Assembly: GCA_012513575.1 (NCBI GenBank)
Contig: JAAZBX010000002.1
Span: forward strand, 1-33,829
Direction: 5' to 3'
DNA length: 33,829 bases
Source: Candidatus Dojkabacteria bacterium
GTDB taxonomy: Bacteria > Patescibacteriota > Dojkabacteria > SC72
Under the pieces are notes generated by a model that saw only the letters and a program-made list of their open reading frames with translations, was not told where the DNA came from and made no database searches. This document shows, piece after piece, positions 9,662-18,837 of the stretch. A program made the translations under genes and the position numbers. Position 1 is the stretch's first letter. Each line of letters begins with the position of its first letter.

Positions 9662-9952
9662 TTAGCTCTGCTTTGTTGTTTGTTCCCCTTTTAATCCAGC
9701 AACAAAACCGTTTACTGCAGAGATTGTTGTTCCTATTCCTTTAATTGGCTGAATGATTGTGTCATTTACCTCTTCTACTGTTGTTTTCACAGTAGATACA
9801 ACTGATTTCGTGTCCGATGTTATACCCTCTACATTTTTTAATGTTAATCTAGATTCTTTTACGAACATGCCGATTTCATAGAGGATGAAGGCTAGAAGTG
9901 CTGTGAGTATACCCACAACTATCATCCAGTATATTGGAGGTATTGTTTCCAT
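9662..9952 (-). CDS. Small membrane protein, DUF948-like
   Basis: 96 aa: N-terminal TM (YWMIVVGILTALLAFILYEIGMFVKESRLTLKNVEGI) followed by an amphipathic 'TVKTTVEEVNDTI' segment, as in DUF948 proteins. Confidence 0.5.
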   Translation of the reverse strand: METIPPIYWMIVVGILTALLAFILYEIGMFVKESRLTLKNVEGITSDTKSVVSTVKTTVEEVNDTIIQPIKGIGTTISAVNGFVAGLKGEQTTKQS

Positions 9953-9969
9953 ATATTTTAACTGTTAAC

Positions 9970-12900
9970 TTAATTGTTTGAACCACACTCTCCATTCATT
10001 TCACCAGATGGATTCCAGATCAATGACTTACATGTGTCTTCCTTTGGAGTGAATTCAGCTATTCTTACAAAGTACCCATTGATTGGACTTATTGGAAAGT
10101 CTTGGCCATATTCTTGTCCATTCTGTAATTGATATCCCTGATACATTCCTCTTGAGGTAGGCCACCAGGTTACATTGTTGGCTTTCAACCCCTCTATGGT
10201 ATTGATACTCTCTATGAAGGTCTTAGCTGTATATGCCTCCTTCTGACCATGGACTCCTACCAAGTTCCATCCTGAAGAGAAGGCTAATGGAACCGGACTT
10301 TCTATATTGTAGCCTGGGATTGAGATTGTACAATCTTGCTCAGCAACAACTACATATCCTTTTCCAAAGACAAGATCGAATGGAACACCCTTTGTTTCAT
10401 TGTTCTCAAAATCATACGAGGTACCACCATTCCATTGACCAGCGGCAAAGTATGAGATTCTAGAGATATTCCTGTCAACAGCATTTGCCAACAGCAAAAA
10501 GTCTGAGGAGGTTAAACTCTTACTTTCCTTACCTTGAGATGGATGGAAATTGAAAGAAATAATATTAATTCCTTGTTTTAAAGAAATATTTTGGGCGGAA
10601 GCAGTCTGGGAGAGTGATATCACAAAACCAGTTTCACTATATATTAAGTCTTCGGACAACTCAATCTTCTGTTCATTTTTGGGAGGTTGGTAACCAGAAA
10701 CCCCATTTCTTTCAATATAGAAGAAATACGGTGTTTTTTGATTGACTAAAAGCTCCATTTTCAAATTGTTTTGTGTTTCTAATTCAAACATTCCAGAATT
10801 AGGGAAATAGAAAATACCGTTACCTTTGTCATTTACAACCTCATTGGCAAATATTTGACCAACAAATTGCTTTGTTAAAGAAGAATTTGGATTTCCCATA
10901 TCCATATGAAAGCAATTATTCCAGGACACTATATTTTTTGTGTCACAAGTCTTTTGAGGAGTAGAAGGGATAAATGTACTACCCGGAGCTGGAGTTGCAA
11001 TAGAACAGCAATAGTAATTACCTACTGGCTGGGAACTCCAAAAAGTCACTGCATCTAATTGCTTTTCTTTATCCTCTGGACAAGATGTATATAGAGAATT
11101 GGCAACTTGGTAAGAACTTACTTCTCCCGTTTTAGTATCTAAACAATTAATGATTTTGGGGAGATTTTCAATTACTTCTTCATCTAGAGGATTTTGCCAA
11201 CCATTCCCCTCACATTCTACAGATTTCGACTGAATCTTCCCATTGCAGATTCCTAGTTCCCCTCCACGAGATATTTCTTGTAGTGACGGAGGATTCTCAG
11301 CATCAGTTGGCGTATTAACTTGGATAGCAGTAACAGATGAAGCAGATACCGCTTTTGCATTATTTATTAGCCTTCTTCTATACTCGCAATTGTCAAATGT
11401 GTGTGAAATGTGGTAAGTGCCATCGTAATCTCCTAATGGAATTTGAAAACATGGTTTTTGCGTGTTATCAGGATCAAATTTCCAAAATCCTTCCCTTCCT
11501 CCACAAGTAGGTTCTCTATAATCTGATCTGACAGTACAATCTGCTTTATAACACTTATTGGTAGATGGCGAGAACCAATAACATTCATTTCCATTAGCTG
11601 CAAGAGAGTTGTTACAATTCTGATAATTTTGGAAGGCGGTGGATTCTTCACAATTAGTTCTTACACACGAGCGAGTGCTTCCAGAAACCTTAACAGCATA
11701 ACATTGTGAATCTGACCAAATCCTCGCCTTTTTCTTTAAGACGGCTTCACAACCATCTAGAGTTGAATAAAGACCTTGCGCAGAACATATCCTCCCTGTT
11801 ACCCTTTTTGATGAGCCACAGTTCTCTGGCTCACCACTTTCTTTGTATTTGATATAATAGCAATTTTCCCCATTTGAGTAGTCAATTGTATCTGCTAAAA
11901 TTTTCAAGCAAGTAGCTTGATTAGAAAATGAACATTGAGATCTTTTAACTTGATTCGGCATTTTTTTACATGCATCTGAATATTGGAAACAGTCGACCAA
12001 ATCATCCCATCCCTCTTTTGGATCTCCTCCACATGTTTTCCCTTTCACCACAGTGCCTGTTGTTCGGCACCCACTTGGACATATACATCCACCTAAACTA
12101 TTACAATTCGTATCACAATCATTCAATTCTTTAGGAGGAGTATCCCCGCAGTGGACACTACCACACTCCAAGCCACTTGCTGGCGAATAACCACACAATT
12201 GACCGTTTGAGACATACTTTACATAGCAACTTGCCATTGATCCTGAGCATCCTCCCCTAACAACCTCCTTTGTCACAGAAGAGCTTTCTCCCCAACCGTT
12301 ATAACAAGTTTTGTTAGCTGGGTCTTCTTTTGGCAACTGTGCAGCATCACACGAAGACTGCGAGGTAACAAGCCCTGTGAGCTTCTCACAAGTGGTGTTT
12401 GGAGATGTGACCGTAAGCGTCTTTAGTGTACAAGACTTTCTATTATAACATTGAATAGAATAACTCTTCCTAGCTGGAGCCTTTGGACAAGGGACACCAT
12501 CGTCAACCCAGGCACTATTAGGACAAGTACAGCCATTGGGATGATTACAAGTCACACCCCAACCAGCAGATCCAGTCCCGATTTTAAGGTTGTTTATTGG
12601 TGCAGCTTTTGTTTCAAACGTAAAGACACCTAGAACCTTTTCAATTATCTCACTATCTACTTGAGGTTGTTCTTTGTTTGAATTTTTATTCCAATACTCT
12701 TCGCCATTAGCAACGAGATTAAGTGGGAAATCAGTATCCTCGAAAAGGGAAGTTCCTGTGGCTCCTGGGGTCGAGTTCTCAGATTGTGGAATAAATTCCA
12801 AAGCCATTCCATCTACACTAATAGACTCCCCCTTCTCGTCCCGAATGTTAGAAAGGTCGATACTCCAACCACCATCAGAATTACAAACTGAGGACATGAT

Positions 12901-13617
12901 TGGATAATTCTTTCCATCCTTATATGTATTTAGAAAAACAATAGAATCAAAATTCTTCTTCTCACCCATCGTACCATCCCCTCTGTAATAAACATTGTAG
13001 GATGTACCATATGCAGGATTTGGTGCTTCAACTTTCGTAATGACCGGCAATGTCTTTTGCTTAAAATTCTCTACCTCTGGGATCTCTCTCTCAACATATA
13101 CAACACCTTCAGTCTTGCCCTTAGAGTAACTTAAAAAACCATCCCCCACCCTAAAGAAATACTCCTTCTCAGCATCTAAATTCTGTACCGTTACATGATG
13201 GGTAAAGTACTTACCATACTTCCACACCTTAATATCATTACAATTAAATCCACTAGCATCTACTGTAAAATTCTCGTCTTTGTTCTTTGATACTTCCTTA
13301 TTAAACTTTCTAACACACTCACTTTGTGCATCTGAAAAGTCTCTATCATCTACAGCTTTCTTCTTACCTAACCACGCCAATGGACCTGGTAAAAAGGTAT
13401 CCTTCTCTCCATAGTAAACAATACCTGGCATAGGACTATCTGTAACCCAAGATACTGTAAATGCACTATCGGTTACATTCGTTACTCTCACCTTATATGG
13501 TCTAAACTTTACACCTCTATAAACAGTCCATCCTAAAAAACCTAAAAGAAATAGCCCTGTTAAAACAAGAACTCCTTTTGCAAGGATTCTAAATACTTTT
13601 GTTATCTGCAAATTCAT
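9970..13617 (-). CDS. Large surface protein: N-terminal TM, FN3-like domain, long Cys-rich repeat region, C-terminal 'GWNLVGV' domain
   Basis: 1215 aa; 'YKVRVTNVTDSAFTVSWVTDSPMPGIVYYGEK' FN3-like; about 38 Cys in roughly 390 aa in the middle; 'LKQGINIISFNF...FSSGWNLVGVHGQ' C-terminal domain. Confidence 0.8.
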   Translation of the reverse strand: MNLQITKVFRILAKGVLVLTGLFLLGFLGWTVYRGVKFRPYKVRVTNVTDSAFTVSWVTDSPMPGIVYYGEKDTFLPGPLAWLGKKKAVDDRDFSDAQSECVRKFNKEVSKNKDENFTVDASGFNCNDIKVWKYGKYFTHHVTVQNLDAEKEYFFRVGDGFLSYSKGKTEGVVYVEREIPEVENFKQKTLPVITKVEAPNPAYGTSYNVYYRGDGTMGEKKNFDSIVFLNTYKDGKNYPIMSSVCNSDGGWSIDLSNIRDEKGESISVDGMALEFIPQSENSTPGATGTSLFEDTDFPLNLVANGEEYWNKNSNKEQPQVDSEIIEKVLGVFTFETKAAPINNLKIGTGSAGWGVTCNHPNGCTCPNSAWVDDGVPCPKAPARKSYSIQCYNRKSCTLKTLTVTSPNTTCEKLTGLVTSQSSCDAAQLPKEDPANKTCYNGWGESSSVTKEVVRGGCSGSMASCYVKYVSNGQLCGYSPASGLECGSVHCGDTPPKELNDCDTNCNSLGGCICPSGCRTTGTVVKGKTCGGDPKEGWDDLVDCFQYSDACKKMPNQVKRSQCSFSNQATCLKILADTIDYSNGENCYYIKYKESGEPENCGSSKRVTGRICSAQGLYSTLDGCEAVLKKKARIWSDSQCYAVKVSGSTRSCVRTNCEESTAFQNYQNCNNSLAANGNECYWFSPSTNKCYKADCTVRSDYREPTCGGREGFWKFDPDNTQKPCFQIPLGDYDGTYHISHTFDNCEYRRRLINNAKAVSASSVTAIQVNTPTDAENPPSLQEISRGGELGICNGKIQSKSVECEGNGWQNPLDEEVIENLPKIINCLDTKTGEVSSYQVANSLYTSCPEDKEKQLDAVTFWSSQPVGNYYCCSIATPAPGSTFIPSTPQKTCDTKNIVSWNNCFHMDMGNPNSSLTKQFVGQIFANEVVNDKGNGIFYFPNSGMFELETQNNLKMELLVNQKTPYFFYIERNGVSGYQPPKNEQKIELSEDLIYSETGFVISLSQTASAQNISLKQGINIISFNFHPSQGKESKSLTSSDFLLLANAVDRNISRISYFAAGQWNGGTSYDFENNETKGVPFDLVFGKGYVVVAEQDCTISIPGYNIESPVPLAFSSGWNLVGVHGQKEAYTAKTFIESINTIEGLKANNVTWWPTSRGMYQGYQLQNGQEYGQDFPISPINGYFVRIAEFTPKEDTCKSLIWNPSGEMNGECGSNN

Positions 13618-13642
13618 ATACCAAAAGGTAAAGTTATATATA

Positions 13643-13672
13643 TATAAAACTAAATATCCAGATATATGTCAA
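13643..13672 (-). promoter_or_regulatory. Candidate sigma70-type promoter for the minus-strand surface cluster
   Basis: Minus strand perfect TTGACA (13672-13667), 18-nt spacer, TTTATA/TATATA AT tract. Confidence 0.45.
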
Positions 13673-13726
13673 GGATTTAAACCATTAATGAGCTCTTAAC
13701 ATCTAACTCATAGAATTTAAATAATA

Positions 13727-13755
13727 TTGAGAAATATATCTCCCCATGTTAAACT
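13727..13755 (+). promoter_or_regulatory. Candidate promoter of the toxin-antitoxin operon, overlapped by a palindrome
   Basis: TTGAGA (13727-13732), 17-nt spacer, TAAACT (13750-13755); imperfect palindrome GAGAAATATATCTC (13729-13742). Confidence 0.4.
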
Positions 13756-13769
13756 TGTGTTGAACATAT

Positions 13770-14060
13770 ATGAAGATAACAAAATATACAAAAATTAATC
13801 TAAGAGATTTCAGACATAATCTCACTCAGCTAAAAGATTCCATGGTGGAAGGCGAAGTATACCGTGTTTACGAGAAAGGTACTCCCCTCGCATATATCAT
13901 ACCTGAAGGATACGACATTGACTTAAATACCGAACAAGAGAAAAAAGTAAAAGCTTTTAAAGAATCACTTTCAATGCCAACTGGACGAGTTAATAGACCA
14001 AAAGATTTTGATGCAGATAGAGAAATTGAAAAAATATTTCAAGAAAGATACAAGAAATGA
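13770..14060 (+). CDS. Phd/YefM-family-like antitoxin
   Basis: 96 aa 'MKITKYTKINLRDFRHNLTQLKDSMVEGEVYRVYEKGTPLAYIIPEG' has Phd/YefM N-terminal architecture; 4-nt ATGA overlap with a PIN-domain gene. Confidence 0.75.
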   Translation: MKITKYTKINLRDFRHNLTQLKDSMVEGEVYRVYEKGTPLAYIIPEGYDIDLNTEQEKKVKAFKESLSMPTGRVNRPKDFDADREIEKIFQERYKK

Positions 14061-14476
14061 AAAAAGTATTTCTTGATACAAATATATTAATTGACCTTGT
14101 AGATAATAGGGACTTAAAAATCACAGGAATAGATAGAATATTTGACCAATCTCCATATCCTAGAATTTACATATCAGCCCTATCAATTCCCCTAACCTTT
14201 TATGTTTGTAAAATAAAAAATGGAAATCTTAAGTTCAATAGACTTAAAAAATTGCTTGAATCCATTGATATCTTACCTCTTACAGAAGATACAATATTTA
14301 AGGCTATAGGAAATTCCAAAACGCCTGATTTCGAAGATACTCTTCAATACTTGACTGCCGTTGAAAACAATTGTAACTACATTCTAACAAGAGACATGAT
14401 AGATTTTTCAAAAATCGAAAAAGTAATTCCTTCCAAAACGAAAGTTATTTACCACATTTCCCAAATCAACCAATAG
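14057..14476 (+). CDS. PIN-domain (VapC-like) toxin ribonuclease
   Basis: 139 aa: 'KKVFLDTNILIDLVDNRD...PDFEDTLQYLTAVENNCNYILTRDMIDFSK' has the PIN acidic residues. Confidence 0.88.
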   Translation: MKKVFLDTNILIDLVDNRDLKITGIDRIFDQSPYPRIYISALSIPLTFYVCKIKNGNLKFNRLKKLLESIDILPLTEDTIFKAIGNSKTPDFEDTLQYLTAVENNCNYILTRDMIDFSKIEKVIPSKTKVIYHISQINQ

Positions 14477-14492
14477 TAGGATATAATCAGAT

Positions 14493-15230
14493 ATGCAAAA
14501 ATTCTTTGTTAAACACAAACTTTCAGTAGATGACATCACTCACCTTTCAGATTCAGATAGCAGAAACATCCTTGAGAGAGATACTCTCCACATTGAAGAT
14601 TACATAGAGATAGAAACATATGAAAGAAGATTCCTTGCTCAAATTACAGATATTCATACTAATTCAATTGAAATTCACATCATAGAAGATTTAGGAGAAA
14701 GAGAATCTGACTTTGTTCCAAGCATTACAATCATTCAATCCTTAAGTAATGATTCCAAATTCAACTACTTCATTGAAAAGAGTGTAGAGATTGGTATTGA
14801 AAAAATAATACCGATTGAATCAAAATACTCTCTTAAGAGTAAAAACAAAGCGATAAAAGATACAGGTTTTTGGAATAAACTTGTTAGAGATGCAACCGAA
14901 CAATCAAGAAACATTTTTCCAACAATTATTGAAAGACCAATATATCTTAAAGAAATTAGTAATTACAGATTTGAAAAGAATTCAATAAAAATATGTTTTG
15001 CTACAGAAGTTGATTCGTCGAGATACCTTGATGAATACATCCTGAACAAAAATTTAAAAGTTCCAGTATACATTGCGATTGGTCCTGAGAAAGGATGGGA
15101 TATTACAGATATAGATATTTTCAAAAAGAATGATTTCGATTTTGTAAGACTGAAAGGAAATATCCTTCGTACAGAAACAACTGGGCTAGTAATTGGAAGT
15201 ATTATTAAATTTTTGAAAGGTGAAATATGA
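14493..15230 (+). CDS. rsmE: 16S rRNA (uracil1498-N3)-methyltransferase RsmE family
   Basis: 245 aa; 'YFIEKSVEIGIEKIIPIESKYS', 'RDATEQSRNIFPTIIERP', 'VYIAIGPEKGW', 'LRTETTGLV' are RsmE/SPOUT signature segments. Confidence 0.9.
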   Translation: MQKFFVKHKLSVDDITHLSDSDSRNILERDTLHIEDYIEIETYERRFLAQITDIHTNSIEIHIIEDLGERESDFVPSITIIQSLSNDSKFNYFIEKSVEIGIEKIIPIESKYSLKSKNKAIKDTGFWNKLVRDATEQSRNIFPTIIERPIYLKEISNYRFEKNSIKICFATEVDSSRYLDEYILNKNLKVPVYIAIGPEKGWDITDIDIFKKNDFDFVRLKGNILRTETTGLVIGSIIKFLKGEI

Positions 15231-16258
15231 AGAAGAGAAAAAGAACAAGTTACAAAGGGAAAAGACAAGCTTTTACTAACAGGCCAATAAAAGAGAGGTT
15301 TTATACAAAAGAAGATGTTTTTGTATCAAGAATGGCAAGTATCCTAATGGTTCCAAAAGGGAAAATTCCTTGGTTATTTTCTCAAAGACCGATTACCACT
15401 ATTCGATTAAACTCTCTTAAAGGAGATATTGATGATACAAAAGCCGAATTAATCAAAAGAGGATATGATTTGAGAGAAATTCCTTGGTCAAAGGATACCT
15501 ATTTTGTACTGAACAAGGACAAAGCCGAAGTATCACAAACAGAGATGTATACAGATGGGAGATATTACATACAGAATCTTTCGAGCATATTAGCAACTTT
15601 AGTACTTGACCCAAAAGAGAAAGAGATTATTCTTGACCTCTGTGCTGCTCCGGGGAGTAAAACAACACATATTGCTGATGTAACAAGAAACAAAGCAACC
15701 GTTATTGCAAACGATATTGATATGGGAAGAATTTCAGATTTACAAAGTGTTGTGGATCAATTTGGGGCTAAGGTAAAAGTGACATTAAGCGATGGGAAAG
15801 AATTTGGTAAAAAATACCCTGTATATTTTGATAAAGTATTACTGGATGCTCCATGTAGTGGCGAAGGATTAATATATTTCAAGAATGGTGACCCTCTGAG
15901 ATTTTGGAGTATGGACAAAGTGAAAAGAAGTATGTTTGAGCAGAAGGAATTAATTGAGTCTGCTTTTAAATCATTGAAACATGGAAAATATATGGTCTAC
16001 TCTACTTGTACTTTAGAACCTGAGGAAAATGAGGGCGTTCTTACACACCTCTTGAAAACATTCCCTAATGCTAAGATTGAGAGAATAGAGATTAAAGACG
16101 AAATTGTTAGAAGTTTGCCAGAATTAAGAAACTCTATTACACCAGGTATTACAAAATGGAGTGGGAATTTCTATGATAAGCAGGTTAAAAATGCTATTAG
16201 AGTTATTCCCAACAAAATGATGATGGGTTTCTTTATCGCAAAGATTTCAAAGGAGTAA
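15227..16258 (+). CDS. RsmB/NOL1/NOP2/sun-family rRNA (cytosine-C5)-methyltransferase
   Basis: 'ILDLCAAPGSKTTHIAD', 'DKVLLDAPCSGEGLI', 'YSTCTLEPEENEGVL' motifs; 4-nt overlap with rsmE. Confidence 0.92.
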   Translation: MKKRKRTSYKGKRQAFTNRPIKERFYTKEDVFVSRMASILMVPKGKIPWLFSQRPITTIRLNSLKGDIDDTKAELIKRGYDLREIPWSKDTYFVLNKDKAEVSQTEMYTDGRYYIQNLSSILATLVLDPKEKEIILDLCAAPGSKTTHIADVTRNKATVIANDIDMGRISDLQSVVDQFGAKVKVTLSDGKEFGKKYPVYFDKVLLDAPCSGEGLIYFKNGDPLRFWSMDKVKRSMFEQKELIESAFKSLKHGKYMVYSTCTLEPEENEGVLTHLLKTFPNAKIERIEIKDEIVRSLPELRNSITPGITKWSGNFYDKQVKNAIRVIPNKMMMGFFIAKISKE

Positions 16259-16259
16259 A

Positions 16260-18338
16260 TTACTTTACCCCTTTGATGCTTAACTTTATTTTCCCTTGTG
16301 GATCAATTCCAACTATTTTTACCTTAATAATGTCACCTTCATTACAATATTTTCTAACATCTTTAACAAATTCATCTGCCATTTCAGAAACATGAAGTAA
16401 ACCAGCAACATTTGGTGCAATATCTACAAATGCTCCATAGGGCATAATCGATGCAACTTTTCCTTCATGAATATCTCCGACTACTGGGACAAAATTGTAT
16501 CCACCAATAGCTTTCGCTGCCAAATCGATTGCCTCTTTTGATGAGCTGTAAATATTTACTGTACCATCTTCCTCTATTTCAATCTCTGCTCCTGTTCTTT
16601 CAGAAAGTTCTCTGATATTTTTCCCTCCCGGGCCAATTATTTCACCAATCTTATCAACTGGGACTTTAATCTGAACAACTCTTGGAGCATATTGAGACAT
16701 TTCTTCTCTTGGTTGAGCAATTGCTTCTTTAATTTTTGCAATTACTAGTTTCCTTGCTTCCTTAGACTGAGCAAATGTTTGTTTTACTATCTCCATACTC
16801 AAACCCTTTGTCTTTGTATCCATTTGAACTGCAGTAACTCCGCTATCAGTTCCTGTAATTTTGAAATCCATATCTCCATAGAAATCTTCAACTCCTTGCA
16901 TATCTGTAAGAACTTTAAATTCACCATTCTCTCCTGTCACTAATCCACAAGCTATTCCTCCAACAACATCCTTTATTGGGACTCCTGAGGCCATCAATGC
17001 CATAGAAGAGCCACATGCGGAAGCCATTGAGCTAGAGCCATTTTCTCCTTGAATCTCACTCATTAGAAGCATTGTATATGGGAAATCAGCCTCTGAAGGA
17101 ATTACTGGCCAAAGAGCTTTCTCAGCTAACATGCCATGACCTATTGCTCTTCTACTTGGCATTAATTTGACTCTGTCTACATCTCCATATGCAAATGGCA
17201 AATCATTGTAAAAATGCATATACCTTTGCTCTCTTTCTCCCTCCATATCATCTACAAGTCTTACATCTCTCATACTCCCTAAGGTCGCAATTGTTAGTAC
17301 CTGAGTTACTCCTCTTGTAAACAGAGCAGAACCGTGTACTCTAGGAAGCAAGTCTACTTCACTTGCCATCTCTCTAATCTCTGTTATTTCTCTTCCATCA
17401 ACTCTCTTGTTCTCTTCTAATACTATTTTTCTCAACATTTTCTTTTGAAGTTTTTCATAAGCCTCACTTATTGCAGCCTTTGAATGTTTTCCTTCTAATT
17501 TCGTAAACAATTCCTCTTTACTTATCTCGTGAAGTTTTGGATCACCTGCTTCTAAATTTTTCCTTATGGCCTCATTTCCTAACAATTCCTCAACTGCAGA
17601 AACAACCTCTTGTGCTAATTCTGTAGAAACATATGTCTTTTCCTTAGCTTCAAGTAATTTAACAAACTCTTCCTGTGGTTTAATCCATTCTTTCATCATA
17701 CTTAGAGATTTCTCCATTCCCTCGAGAATCTTTTCTTCAGGAATGATATGTGCCCCAGCATCTATCATTGTAAAAACTTCTCCATCACCTGCAACTACAA
17801 AATTCAACTTATCATCTTCAGATGTTAAATCCATTGCTTTGTAAACAGAAACAACTTCTTCCCCATCAAGACCTAACCTAACAGCCCCAATAGGACCTTC
17901 GAAAGGAGCAAACGAATTCATCAAAGCAACTGATGTTGCATTTATTGCCAAAATTGCAGGATCATTGTCCCCATCGTAGGACATCACGGTTACAATTACA
18001 CTCACTTCATCTCTATAGTCATGAGGGAATCTAGGTCGTATTGCCCTATCTATCATCCTAGCCTTTAAAATGGCATCATCGCTTGGGAACCTTTCTCTCT
18101 TAACAAATCTTGAACCACTTATCTTCCCTGATGCATAGAATTTTTCTATATATTCAACAGAAAGAGGAAAATAGTCACTATCTCCTTCTGATTTTTTTGT
18201 ATTTACATTTACTGTAATTACTGTGTCTCCCATTCTTGCAAGAATCGAAGACTGAGATTTCAAAGCAAGCTTCCCCGTTTCAAAGGAACATTTTCTACCA
18301 TCTATCTCAAATTCATGTTTAATTTCTTTAAACAACAT
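16260..18338 (-). CDS. pnp: Polyribonucleotide nucleotidyltransferase (PNPase)
   Basis: 692 aa; two RNase PH domains, 'SEIQGENGSSSMASACGSSMALMASGVPIKD', KH 'IGEIIGPGGKNIRELSERTGAEIEIEEDG', S1 'HEGKVASIMPYGAFVDI'. Confidence 0.96.
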   Translation of the reverse strand: MLFKEIKHEFEIDGRKCSFETGKLALKSQSSILARMGDTVITVNVNTKKSEGDSDYFPLSVEYIEKFYASGKISGSRFVKRERFPSDDAILKARMIDRAIRPRFPHDYRDEVSVIVTVMSYDGDNDPAILAINATSVALMNSFAPFEGPIGAVRLGLDGEEVVSVYKAMDLTSEDDKLNFVVAGDGEVFTMIDAGAHIIPEEKILEGMEKSLSMMKEWIKPQEEFVKLLEAKEKTYVSTELAQEVVSAVEELLGNEAIRKNLEAGDPKLHEISKEELFTKLEGKHSKAAISEAYEKLQKKMLRKIVLEENKRVDGREITEIREMASEVDLLPRVHGSALFTRGVTQVLTIATLGSMRDVRLVDDMEGEREQRYMHFYNDLPFAYGDVDRVKLMPSRRAIGHGMLAEKALWPVIPSEADFPYTMLLMSEIQGENGSSSMASACGSSMALMASGVPIKDVVGGIACGLVTGENGEFKVLTDMQGVEDFYGDMDFKITGTDSGVTAVQMDTKTKGLSMEIVKQTFAQSKEARKLVIAKIKEAIAQPREEMSQYAPRVVQIKVPVDKIGEIIGPGGKNIRELSERTGAEIEIEEDGTVNIYSSSKEAIDLAAKAIGGYNFVPVVGDIHEGKVASIMPYGAFVDIAPNVAGLLHVSEMADEFVKDVRKYCNEGDIIKVKIVGIDPQGKIKLSIKGVK

Positions 18339-18371
18339 TATTTTAATTATTTAATTTATGTAAAAAATATC

Positions 18372-18387
18372 TAGCCAAAAAAGGCTA
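18372..18387 (-). other. Small hairpin in the rpsO-pnp spacer (possible processing or attenuation signal)
   Basis: Minus strand TAGCC-TTTTTT-GGCTA followed by GATATTTTTT. Confidence 0.3.
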
Positions 18388-18435
18388 ATGTATTTTAATG
18401 GGAAAGTTTTAACAAAGGAAGAGGGAATAAAAAAG

Positions 18436-18699
18436 CTACAATTTAAGCTTTTTTGCTAAGGTATTATACCTTTCCTCTTCATTATCTTTAAGATACTGAA
18501 GCAATCTCCTTCTTTTTCCGACCATTTGAAGTAAACCTCTTCGGGAATGATTGTCTTTTTTATGTATTTTTAAGTGCTCACTTAACTCTTCAATCTGTTT
18601 GCTTAACAATGCTACTTGAACCTCTGGGGAACCCGTATCACCTTCGTGAAGTGCAAACTTTTTAACAATTTGTGCTTTTTCTTCTGTATTTAGTGCCAT
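18436..18699 (-). CDS. rpsO: 30S ribosomal protein S15
   Basis: 87 aa '[64 protein letters not shown]' is canonical S15. Confidence 0.97.
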   Translation of the reverse strand: MALNTEEKAQIVKKFALHEGDTGSPEVQVALLSKQIEELSEHLKIHKKDNHSRRGLLQMVGKRRRLLQYLKDNEEERYNTLAKKLKL

Positions 18700-18764
18700 A
18701 TATTAACAGGTTATCATTATATAAAAATTATTACAAGGGATTATCCTGTCCGTGTATATAGAAT

Positions 18765-18794
18765 ATTTTACTATACCTATAGGCTATCTGTCAA
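18765..18794 (-). promoter_or_regulatory. Candidate sigma70-type promoter for rpsO
   Basis: Minus strand perfect TTGACA (18794-18789), 18-nt spacer, TAAAAT (18770-18765), about 65 nt upstream of the rpsO ATG. Confidence 0.55.
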
Positions 18795-18837
18795 CAATCT
18801 ATATCCCAACTTGTTAATCTCATAAGAAGAGAGTAAA

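Noticed and set aside
109-13617. Calling the envelope cluster an integrative conjugative element
   Set aside because: No relaxase, coupling protein, VirB4 ATPase, integrase or attachment repeats are visible; only a VirB6-like and an M23 protein are shared with such systems.
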